A DNA stretch of 5,423 nt, taken from positions 1 to 5,423 of the forward strand of contig DONZ01000075.1 in assembly GCA_003512875.1 (NCBI GenBank). Reading direction: 5' to 3'. The position numbers were made by a program, and so were the translations under genes. This DNA is from Desulfovibrio sp. Lineage in GTDB: Bacteria; Desulfobacterota; Desulfovibrionia; Desulfovibrionales; Desulfovibrionaceae. Below the pieces are notes generated by a model. It saw nothing but the letters and a program-made list of their open reading frames with translations, searched no databases and was not told the origin of the DNA. The first letter of the stretch is position 1; every line of letters starts with the position of its first letter. Below are positions 1 through 5,423 of this stretch, in pieces.

Positions 1-2
1 GC

Positions 3-893
3 AAGCTCCGCGGACTTATCACCATGAAAGACATTGATAAAGTCCAAAAATATCCGGATTCATGCAAGGACGACAAAGGGCGTTTGCGTGTCGGGGCAGC
101 CATAGGCGTCGGTAAAGAAAGCGAAGAAAGAGCGTCCGAGCTTTTGGCAGCCGGCGCTGACGTTTTGGTTTTGGACTCAGCCCATGGACATTCCGAAAAT
201 ATTTTGCGTGCGGTCAGAAATATCCGTTCCGCTTTCCCGAAAGCGCAGCTCATCGCCGGCAACGTGGCAACCTATGAAGGAGCCAAAGCCCTTATAGAAG
301 CGGGGGTTGACACGGTGAAATGCGGAATCGGTCCCGGTTCTATCTGCACGACTCGTGTCGTTGCGGGGGTCGGCGTGCCTCAAGTCACCGCTATCATGGA
401 AACAAGCCGCGCAACACGGGAATACGGCAAATGCCTCATTGCCGACGGCGGCATCAAATATTCCGGCGACGTGGTCAAAGCCCTTGCCGTCGGTGCAAAT
501 TCCATCATGGCGGGCTCGCTCTTCGCAGGGACTGACGAAACTCCGGGAGAAATCATCTTATACCAAGGCAGAACCTATAAGACATACCGCGGAATGGGCT
601 CTATCGACGCCATGAAAGACGGCAGCTGCGACCGTTATTTCCAAGAAAAATCAAAGAAATTCGTACCGGAAGGCATTGTGGGACGCGTTCCTTCCCGCGG
701 TCCTGTTGCCGAAACCATTTATCAACTCATGGGCGGACTTCGCTCCGGTATGGGCTATCTTGGAGCGAAAGATATTCCTACGCTTTTTGAAACCGCCCAA
801 TATGTGGAAATTTCTTCCGCCGGTCTCAGGGAAAGCCATGTTCATGATGTCATCATCACAAAGGAAGCCCCCAATTACAGAATTGAACAATAA
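3..893 (+). CDS. guaB: IMP dehydrogenase, 3' part (5' end outside window)
   Basis: This enzyme oxidises IMP to XMP with NAD+, the committed step of GMP synthesis in the cytoplasm. The frame is open from position 3 and starts with [13 protein letters not shown], the usual end of the second CBS domain, so the ATG at 24 is internal and the true start lies upstream. About 296 C-terminal residues of a family usually near 485 are present; most of the CBS pair and the start of the barrel are missing. Visible landmarks are the [11 protein letters not shown] loop with the catalytic cysteine codon at 345-347, the [10 protein letters not shown] and [11 protein letters not shown] phosphate-binding segments, the YRGMGS substrate loop, and the flap with the Arg-Tyr dyad (codons 633-638, DRYF). 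The C-terminus ESHVHDV...NYR is typical. After EGIVGR the loop reads VPSRGP where many bacterial relatives have VPYKGP or similar, a minor variation. guaA follows after 52 bp with no terminator between, so the two are probably cotranscribed. Confidence 0.97.
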   Translation, partial: KLRGLITMKDIDKVQKYPDSCKDDKGRLRVGAAIGVGKESEERASELLAAGADVLVLDSAHGHSENILRAVRNIRSAFPKAQLIAGNVATYEGAKALIEAGVDTVKCGIGPGSICTTRVVAGVGVPQVTAIMETSRATREYGKCLIADGGIKYSGDVVKALAVGANSIMAGSLFAGTDETPGEIILYQGRTYKTYRGMGSIDAMKDGSCDRYFQEKSKKFVPEGIVGRVPSRGPVAETIYQLMGGLRSGMGYLGAKDIPTLFETAQYVEISSAGLRESHVHDVIITKEAPNYRIEQ

Positions 894-945
894 AAATAAT
901 GCAAAAAACACCGCATAAACAATAACCATCAGAAATAAGGTCAAT

Positions 946-2490
946 ATGTCAAAAGTAATTATTATCGACTACGGTTCACAAGTGACGCAACTTATCGCCC
1001 GCCGCGTGCGCGAACTGGGTGTTTATTCGGAGATCCACCCCTGCCAAGTGAAAGCGGACAAAATCAAAGCGCTGCAGCCGGACGCAATTATTTTATCCGG
1101 CGGACCGGCAAGCGTCGGCGAAGAAGACGCTCCGAAATTGGATATGGGACTGCTTGAAATCGGTGTGCCGGTGCTTGGCATTTGCTACGGCATGCAGCTT
1201 TTGGCACACAATCTCGGCGGTGAACTTTCCCAATCGGAAACACGTGAATACGGACCTGCCGAATTGGAACTTTGCGGAAAAAGCACGCTTTGGAACGGAC
1301 TTGGCAAAAGCTCCCGCGTGTGGATGAGCCACGGCGACAAAGTAAGCAAAGCCCCGCAAGGTTTTGACGTATGCGGAAAAACATCTACCCTCGGCATTGC
1401 CGCCATGTGCGATGAAAAACGCAAAATCTACGCTCTGCAATTCCACCCTGAAGTGCACCACAGCCTTGACGGTACAGCCATGATCAAAAACTTCCTTTTT
1501 GAAGTGGCACACCTCAAAGCCGACTGGAACATGCACAATTTCGCCGAACGGGTTATCGAAGAATGCCGGGAAAAAGTGGGCGACGGGCACGTTATATGCG
1601 CCTTGTCCGGAGGGGTCGACTCAACCGTTGTCGCCGTGCTTTTGAATAAGGCAATCGGGCACAAGCTGCATTGCATTTTTGTAAATAACGGCGTGCTGCG
1701 TGAAAACGAGGGCGAAGAAGTTGTCAACTATTTACGGGAACACTTTGATTTGAATTTGAAATATGTGGACGCAAGCAAACTTTTTCTCGATAAATTGGCA
1801 GGCGTTGACGACCCTGAAAAAAAACGGAAAATTATCGGACATACCTTTATCGATGTTTTCGAGCAAGAAGCGAACGCCATTAAAGCCGGCGGCGTCAGCG
1901 TGAAATTCCTTGCCCAAGGCACGCTCTACCCCGATGTTATCGAATCCGTTTCCCATAAAGGTCCGAGCGCTGTCATTAAAAGCCACCACAATGTGGGCGG
2001 CTTGCCGGAAAAAATGGATATGGACTTGATCGAACCGCTGCGCGAGCTTTTCAAAGACGAAGTGCGTGCCGTCGGAGCCGAACTTGGCATTCCCGAATCT
2101 GTCTTGTGGCGTCACCCTTTCCCCGGTCCCGGACTCGCCATACGCATTATCGGTGAAATCACCGAAGAACGCCTGAACATTTTGCGTAAGGCGGATACCA
2201 TTGTGCAGGAAGAATTGCGAGCTTCCGGTTGGTATCGCAAAGTATGGCAAGGCTTTGCCGTGCTTCTTCCGCTTAAGACCGTCGGTGTTATGGGCGACGG
2301 CAGAACCTATGAAAGCGTTATCGCTCTGCGTATTGTGGACAGCGTTGACGCAATGACTGCCGACTGGTCACGCATTCCGGAAGACGTGCTTGCCAAAATG
2401 AGTACAAGAATTATCAACGAAGTGCGCGGCGTCAACCGTGTAGTGCTTGACATTTCCCCAAAACCCCCCAGCACTATCGAATGGGAATAA
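946..2490 (+). CDS. guaA: GMP synthase (glutamine-hydrolysing)
   Basis: This enzyme amidates XMP to GMP using ATP and glutamine, the step after GuaB. The 514-residue protein is complete and of normal length (E. coli 525). Residues 1 to about 190 are a class I glutamine amidotransferase: nucleophile Cys80 in LGICYGMQ, with His167 and Glu169 in QFHPEV completing the triad. Residues about 200-390 are the ATP pyrophosphatase, with its P-loop SGGVDS at 221-226 and the [13 protein letters not shown] segment at 322-334. The C-terminal dimerisation and XMP-binding domain holds HPFPGPGLA (390-398), [12 protein letters not shown] (445-456) and the end KPPSTIEWE. The start is set by the Shine-Dalgarno AAGG at 937-940, five bases before the ATG. 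It lies downstream of guaB in the same direction, and a hairpin terminator directly after the stop ends the unit. All key residues are present, and its base composition (53-57% G+C in two counted 60-base stretches) is taken as the host norm. Confidence 0.99.
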   Translation: MSKVIIIDYGSQVTQLIARRVRELGVYSEIHPCQVKADKIKALQPDAIILSGGPASVGEEDAPKLDMGLLEIGVPVLGICYGMQLLAHNLGGELSQSETREYGPAELELCGKSTLWNGLGKSSRVWMSHGDKVSKAPQGFDVCGKTSTLGIAAMCDEKRKIYALQFHPEVHHSLDGTAMIKNFLFEVAHLKADWNMHNFAERVIEECREKVGDGHVICALSGGVDSTVVAVLLNKAIGHKLHCIFVNNGVLRENEGEEVVNYLREHFDLNLKYVDASKLFLDKLAGVDDPEKKRKIIGHTFIDVFEQEANAIKAGGVSVKFLAQGTLYPDVIESVSHKGPSAVIKSHHNVGGLPEKMDMDLIEPLRELFKDEVRAVGAELGIPESVLWRHPFPGPGLAIRIIGEITEERLNILRKADTIVQEELRASGWYRKVWQGFAVLLPLKTVGVMGDGRTYESVIALRIVDSVDAMTADWSRIPEDVLAKMSTRIINEVRGVNRVVLDISPKPPSTIEWE

Positions 2491-2498
2491 AAAATTTA

Positions 2499-2535
2499 GG
2501 CTACAACTTTTACAAGATTGTAGCCTTTTTATTAT
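2499..2535. terminator. Rho-independent terminator, probably bidirectional
   Basis: GGCTACAA at 2499-2506 pairs perfectly with TTGTAGCC at 2518-2525. Three further pairs (CTT 2507-2509 with AAG 2514-2516, bulged A at 2517) can extend the stem to a four-base loop. On the plus strand the stem is followed at once by TTTTTATTATT, a classical terminator nine bases after the guaA stop. On the minus strand the same stem is followed by TAAATTTTTTATT, so it can also stop transcription of the convergent mrr gene, whose stop codon lies about 40 bp away. The plus-strand role is well supported; the minus-strand role is inferred. Confidence 0.9.
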
Positions 2536-2564
2536 TACATAGTATTAACGTATTTTTTTCATAA

Positions 2565-3440
2565 CTAAATCTTTGAGAAAAACTCTTCATTTATTTGGTA
2601 ATCTTTTATTTCAGTTACTCCTAATTGAAGTTCAGCAAGTTTATTAATAAATTCCTCACCGTCCATTAAGTCAATTTGCTGTTTACCGCTTTTACAAGCG
2701 TCTTCGATTGCCTGCTGTGTAAATGTTCCGGTAGTTATAAATAACGCCTTTTCAATGTCGGTTGTTAATGAGCCTCTAAAATCCCTTATTTCAGAAACAT
2801 TAACATTTCCTCTATAACGCTTGCATTGAAAAGCAATATTAAATGTAAAAATACCATTTATCTTAAGCTTACCAATACCATCAATACCACCATCACCCGA
2901 TTTTTTTGTTACTTTAACTTCCGAGAACCCACACTCACGTAATAATCTTTGCGTCAGTCGCTCAAACGCATATGGGTTCATTTCTAATAAAATCTTATAT
3001 AAATATTGTTTCCAGCCTTTCACCTCTTCAGGAAGATTAACATCAGGAACAAGAGTATCCACATTATTTATATCACTCTCAGATAATCCCCCTATCTCTT
3101 CTTTAGCTGAAATCATTTCTTTTTTACGATGATAACTATAAACATCTTCTCCATTCACTTTATCAATGGTCGTATAATCAGGGCAAATAGACCATACCGA
3201 CCTAGCACTATTTGCTATTGCAGAATAGTTCTTTAAACACGTTCTCGCCCATGCCAATCGATAATAAACTTCTGATAAATTAGTATCGATATGCATAATA
3301 TCTAATATGTCATTTGTTAACTTCAAAATCTCTATCGCCTTTTGATTAATTTCATCATTTTTTCCAGAACCGCCTAATTGTTTCAAAGCATCATATGTTG
3401 CTTCTATTAATAAAGGATAACTAGGAATATCTTTTTTCAT
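2565..3440 (-). CDS. mrr: Mrr-family methylation-dependent restriction endonuclease (type IV-like)
   Basis: Likely a DNA-cleaving defence enzyme acting on modified DNA; Mrr of E. coli attacks DNA carrying foreign methylation. The 291 residues compare with about 304 in E. coli Mrr. Residues about 7-100 match the Mrr N-terminal winged helix, from YPLLIEATYDAL to RLAWARTCL and SVWSICPDY. A polar, acidic linker (about 100-140) follows, then the catalytic domain (about 148-265): FERL with Glu160, SGDGGIDG with Asp187 as the metal-binding acid, and FQCKRY with Gln205 and Lys207, the QxK half of the PD-(D/E)xK site. The tail LGVTEIKDYQINEEFF resembles the Mrr C-terminus, so the gene looks intact. 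AGGAG at 3450-3446 lies five bases before the ATG at 3440 but only two before an in-frame GTG at 3443, so ATG is preferred. No methyltransferase or specificity gene is beside it. G+C (28% and 32% in two counted stretches) is far below its neighbours, which suggests transfer. Family assignment is strong; the modification recognised cannot be read from sequence. Confidence 0.9.
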   Translation of the reverse strand: MKKDIPSYPLLIEATYDALKQLGGSGKNDEINQKAIEILKLTNDILDIMHIDTNLSEVYYRLAWARTCLKNYSAIANSARSVWSICPDYTTIDKVNGEDVYSYHRKKEMISAKEEIGGLSESDINNVDTLVPDVNLPEEVKGWKQYLYKILLEMNPYAFERLTQRLLRECGFSEVKVTKKSGDGGIDGIGKLKINGIFTFNIAFQCKRYRGNVNVSEIRDFRGSLTTDIEKALFITTGTFTQQAIEDACKSGKQQIDLMDGEEFINKLAELQLGVTEIKDYQINEEFFSKI

Positions 3441-3503
3441 CACATCTCCTAATACTTCAATATATCCAACAAGTTACAAATTTCAACAATAACTTTATAA
3501 ATA

Positions 3504-3509
3504 ATTATA
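3504..3509 (-). promoter_or_regulatory. Candidate -10 element for mrr
   Basis: Read on the minus strand, 3509-3504 is a perfect TATAAT, which would place a transcript start near 3497 and give mrr a leader of roughly 57 bases. No good -35 hexamer lies 16-18 bases upstream; the best I see there are AT-rich near-misses. A closer pair (TTGAAA 3486-3481, TATATT 3464-3459, 16-base spacer) would start transcription almost on top of the ribosome binding site and is less likely. In DNA this AT-rich, TATAAT by chance is common, so this is tentative. Confidence 0.35.
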
Positions 3510-3561
3510 CTGTACTATACCTTTTTTATTCATAACATACAATATTATTGCTTCTTATTTT

Positions 3562-3599
3562 ATAAATATTATCTTAACATATCATTACAATAAATATTA
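3562..3599. repeat. Short direct repeat, 10 bases, 28-base period
   Basis: ATAAATATTA occurs exactly at 3562-3571 and 3590-3599 in the AT-rich intergenic region, with near-identical flanks. The sequence is almost pure A and T, so it may be chance. The period is not a whole number of helical turns (about 2.7), which argues mildly against a paired operator. Confidence 0.3.
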
Positions 3600-3651
3600 A
3601 TCTCCTTTTTTCTCAAGCATTCATGCATAATTAAACAGCCGTTTTCCCTGC

Positions 3652-3680
3652 TTGCGTTTAAGAAAAAAATCGTCTATACT
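3652..3680 (+). promoter_or_regulatory. Sigma70-type promoter for tatB-tatC-hisB
   Basis: TTGCGT at 3652-3657 (3 of 6 matches to TTGACA, including TTG) and TATACT at 3675-3680 (5 of 6 matches to TATAAT) are separated by an ideal 17-base spacer. The predicted start near 3687 would give a leader of about 34 bases ending in GAGG at 3712-3715, five bases before the tatB ATG. This is the best promoter I find for the rightward operon. Confidence 0.65.
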
Positions 3681-3720
3681 TTATTTTCCAAAAAATAATT
3701 GATCATTTTTCGAGGTATGC

Positions 3721-3972
3721 ATGTTTGGAATCGGTTCTACGGAACTTTTATTGATTTTAGTTGTGGCATTGATTGTTTTGGGACCCAAGAACTTGCCTAA
3801 AATTGCCAATACCCTGGGAAAAGCCATGGGACAATTCCAAAAGGCCTCCCGCGATTTCCAGCGCACAATGAATACGGAAATAGCCCTTGAAGAAGAACAG
3901 GAAAAGAAAAAAGCCGAGCAGCAAAAACAGGCGGAAGCCGCTTCCCCAATAAATGAAGAGACAAAAGCTTAA
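3721..3972 (+). CDS. tatB: Sec-independent protein translocase subunit TatB (TatA/B family)
   Basis: A single-span membrane component of the twin-arginine translocase, which exports folded proteins across the cytoplasmic membrane. In proteobacteria TatB pairs with TatC to bind the signal peptide. The 83 residues show the family plan: a very short N-terminus, a transmembrane helix at about 6-20 (ELLLILVVALIVL), a Gly21-Pro22 hinge, an amphipathic helix at about 24-48, and a charged Glu/Lys/Gln tail. Glu8 and the hinge LGPKNLP favour TatB over TatA, which normally has a polar Gln at that position and an FG hinge. The protein is shorter than E. coli TatB (171), and I see no separate tatA here, so a dual TatA/TatB role is possible. 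The start is supported by GAGG at 3712-3715; an ATG at 3717 is out of frame. tatC follows after 14 bp. Confidence 0.9.
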   Translation: MFGIGSTELLLILVVALIVLGPKNLPKIANTLGKAMGQFQKASRDFQRTMNTEIALEEEQEKKKAEQQKQAEAASPINEETKA

Positions 3973-3986
3973 TAAAGGATTTCTCC

Positions 3987-5093
3987 ATGTGTCTGGATGA
4001 CGAAGAAAACAATATCAAGCGAATAATCGGCAAAGAAGCCATTGCCTCCCGTCCTTTGTCGGAAGACGGCGGACAATCGGAAGAACAAAATGACAAGCAA
4101 AATGCAGGGCAAAATATAGAAAACACTCCTAACAATAATAAAAATCAAGAAGATAAAGAAAACACAGAAAACAAAAACACACAGGTCCAAGATTCGCCGC
4201 AAAACGAAACATTCACCCCTCCAGCAAAAATTTCAATAAAAAACGACCCAGAAGAAAATCAAATGCCTCTTCTTTCCCATTTAGGGGAATTGCGCACCCG
4301 CCTGACGCGTATCGTGATAATGGTGTTGATCGGTTTTGTCGGCTTTTACGGTATATCGGAAACCGCCTATTCCTATTTGGCGGAACCGCTCACCCGATTT
4401 TTGCCGGAAGGAAGCACGCTTATCTATACTTCGCCGCAGGGAGCGTTTTTTACCTATTTGAAAGTTGCCCTCATGCTTTCCATTTTGGGCACGAGCCCTT
4501 ACAGTTTTTATCAAATTTGGGCATTTATCGCTCCCGGGCTGTATAAGGAAGAACAACGCGCGGTCTTGCCTTTGGCGTTTTTTTCCGCCTTTTTCTTTTT
4601 GGCAGGGGCAGCTTTTTGTTATTTTACCGTATTCCCTATCGCGTTTAAATTCTTTATGGGTTTTACCAGCGACATGATACGCCCGATGATCAGCATTGAA
4701 GAATACCTGAGTTTCGCCCTCAAGCTGATCATAGCCTTCGGGCTTGTTTTTGAAATGCCGCTTTTTGCTTATTTTCTTGCTCGCTTACGCCTTCTTACGC
4801 CTCAAGCCATGCGCCGGAACAGAAAATACGCTGTTTTGCTTATTTTCATTATCGCGGCGATTTTAACGCCGCCTGATGTTTTTTCTCAAACCATGATGGC
4901 GATACCTATGCTTATCCTTTATGAAATAAGCATTTATATTGCAAAAGCCGCCAACAGGACAGCGGATAAAAACAAGAAAAGAGAAGAAGAGCAAAATACG
5001 GAAAAAAACGGCAAAACGCAAAATGATGCAGCAGAGGAAACACCGGCTGCATCCTTGGAAAAATCTGCTGCAACCAATACTTATGACAGCTAA
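3987..5093 (+). CDS. tatC: Sec-independent protein translocase subunit TatC, with hydrophilic N- and C-terminal extensions
   Basis: The polytopic core of the twin-arginine translocase and receptor for the RR signal peptide. The family core runs from about residue 93 to 322, with six predicted membrane spans. Conserved landmarks are SHLGELRTRL (97-106; Glu101 and Arg103 match E. coli Glu15 and Arg17), WAFIAPGLYKEE (178-189; Phe180 and Glu189 match Phe94 and Glu103), FGLVFEMP (251-258; Glu256 matches Glu170) and LTPPDVFSQ (293-301; Asp297 matches Asp211). The 368-residue length exceeds the usual 240-260 because of about 92 residues of acidic, Asn/Gln-rich, low-complexity sequence in front and about 45 charged residues behind, both expected in the cytoplasm. 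The long start has AAGGA at 3975-3979, seven bases before the ATG; the internal ATG at 4263, just before the core, has only a weak AGAAG. The hisB start follows the stop by 12 bp. Confidence 0.96.
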   Translation: MCLDDEENNIKRIIGKEAIASRPLSEDGGQSEEQNDKQNAGQNIENTPNNNKNQEDKENTENKNTQVQDSPQNETFTPPAKISIKNDPEENQMPLLSHLGELRTRLTRIVIMVLIGFVGFYGISETAYSYLAEPLTRFLPEGSTLIYTSPQGAFFTYLKVALMLSILGTSPYSFYQIWAFIAPGLYKEEQRAVLPLAFFSAFFFLAGAAFCYFTVFPIAFKFFMGFTSDMIRPMISIEEYLSFALKLIIAFGLVFEMPLFAYFLARLRLLTPQAMRRNRKYAVLLIFIIAAILTPPDVFSQTMMAIPMLILYEISIYIAKAANRTADKNKKREEEQNTEKNGKTQNDAAEETPAASLEKSAATNTYDS

Positions 5094-5105
5094 AACGGAA
5101 AAATT

Positions 5106-5423
5106 ATGTCCCCAACACAAAGAAAATCGAACATTTCCCGCCGAACAAACGAAACAGACATAAGCCTCAGTCTCAATCTTGACGGCACAGGAAAAACCGC
5201 TGTCCAAAGCGGTATAGGTTTCTTAGACCATATGCTGACACTGCTCGCCTTTTGGGCGAAATTCGACTTGGAACTCACCTGCAAAGGCGATACGCACATT
5301 GATTTTCACCATACCATGGAAGATATAGGAATTTGCTTAGGCAAAGCCCTGCATGACGCCTTGCTCAGCCATAACGGCGCCAACGGCATCGAGCGTACCG
5401 GCTTTGCGAAAATTCCAATGGAT
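5106..5423 (+). CDS. hisB: Imidazoleglycerol-phosphate dehydratase, 5' part (3' end outside window)
   Basis: This manganese enzyme dehydrates imidazole glycerol phosphate to imidazole acetol phosphate in histidine synthesis. The frame runs open to the window edge and gives 106 residues, about half of the usual 195-200 for a monofunctional HisB. Recognisable segments are the substrate and metal-binding GIGFLDHML (36-44, His42), DFHHTMEDIGI (66-76, with His68, His69 and Glu72 in the metal-binding motif), and RTGFAKIPMD at the edge, matching the family RxGxxxxPMDE. No N-terminal histidinol-phosphatase domain is present, so this is not the bifunctional enteric form. The ribosome site is weak (CGGAA at 5096-5100), and the gene starts 12 bp after tatC, so translation may depend on the upstream gene. 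The link to tat genes is positional, not functional. Confidence 0.95.
   Translation, partial: MSPTQRKSNISRRTNETDISLSLNLDGTGKTAVQSGIGFLDHMLTLLAFWAKFDLELTCKGDTHIDFHHTMEDIGICLGKALHDALLSHNGANGIERTGFAKIPMD

Larger units (their letters stand above)
2573..3616. repeat. 10-base inverted repeat bracketing mrr
   Basis: TTGAGAAAAA at 2573-2582, inside the last codons of mrr, is the exact reverse complement of TTTTTCTCAA at 3607-3616, near the right edge of the AT-rich segment. The match does not extend beyond 10 bases, and no flanking target duplication is visible. It could be a remnant of an insertion boundary, but A-runs in AT-rich DNA make chance matches likely. Confidence 0.2.
3441..3720. other. 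AT-rich divergent intergenic region
   Basis: These 280 bases between the mrr start and the tatB start carry no convincing gene. Composition is extreme: 3541-3600 contains only 7 G or C in 60 bases. The region holds promoter candidates in both directions, listed separately, an exact 10-base direct repeat (ATAAATATTA at 3562-3571 and 3590-3599), and a small inverted repeat GCAT-TC-ATGC at 3617-3626. Normal composition returns at about 3636, close to the tatB promoter, which suggests that the AT-rich segment ends there. Confidence 0.7.

Noticed and set aside
24..26. ATG as a possible guaB start
   Set aside because: The same frame is open to the window edge, and the residues before it (KLRGLIT) belong to the conserved end of the CBS domain, so this Met is internal.
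1093..2250. Long antisense open frames inside guaA (1093-1590 and 1732-2250, minus strand)
   Set aside because: They lie opposite a fully conserved gene, their translations show no recognisable family features, and no ribosome binding context was seen. They are best explained as composition shadows.
3441..3443. GTG as the mrr start, one codon upstream of the ATG
   Set aside because: It would sit only two bases from AGGAG; the ATG at 3440 has the usual five-base spacing. The difference is one residue.
3617..3626. Small inverted repeat GCAT-TC-ATGC as an operator
   Set aside because: Four-base arms are too short to mean anything without conservation data.
3691..3710. AAAAAT...ATTTTT stem upstream of tatB as a terminator or leader hairpin
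   Set aside because: Six A-T pairs with an eight-base loop would be unstable, and the site lies inside the predicted tatB leader.
3969..4202. Hydrophobic open frame on the minus strand opposite the tatC extension
   Set aside because: The Phe/Ile/Val-rich translation is the mirror of Asn/Lys/Glu-rich coding on the plus strand, and the plus-strand frame continues into an unmistakable TatC.

Overview
This window is ordinary bacterial housekeeping DNA interrupted by one AT-rich insert-like gene. It probably comes from a deltaproteobacterial sulfate reducer of the Desulfovibrionaceae. That assignment is an inference from gene content and order (guaB-guaA, then a tatB-tatC pair running into hisB), which I recall as a Desulfovibrio-type neighbourhood. 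No taxonomic marker is present, so it is moderately secure at best.

Layout: (1) Positions 1-2490, plus strand, hold the 3' part of guaB (IMP dehydrogenase; the N-terminus and CBS domains lie outside the window) followed by a complete guaA (GMP synthase). Together they make GMP from IMP. A hairpin terminator follows guaA directly. (2) Positions 2565-3440, minus strand, hold a complete, solitary Mrr-family restriction endonuclease (winged helix plus PD-(D/E)xK nuclease), convergent with guaA. Hand counts of two 60-base stretches in it give about 28% and 32% G+C, against 53% and 57% for two stretches of guaA, so it was probably acquired horizontally. (3) Positions 3441-3720 are a very AT-rich divergent intergenic region. 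It carries a good sigma70-type promoter reading right into the tat genes and a weaker candidate reading left into mrr. (4) Positions 3721-5423, plus strand, hold tatB, tatC and the 5' part of hisB, tightly spaced (14 bp and 12 bp gaps) and probably one transcript. TatB and TatC form the twin-arginine signal-peptide receptor in the cytoplasmic membrane; HisB is the imidazoleglycerol-phosphate dehydratase of histidine synthesis.

The two points most worth a second look are the orphan Mrr nuclease in its AT-rich island and the roughly 92-residue hydrophilic, Asn/Gln-rich N-terminal extension on TatC. All enzymes present in the window keep their recognisable catalytic residues. I saw no frameshifts, CRISPR arrays, tRNAs, rRNAs or transposase genes, and I do not see a convincing undescribed multi-gene system here.
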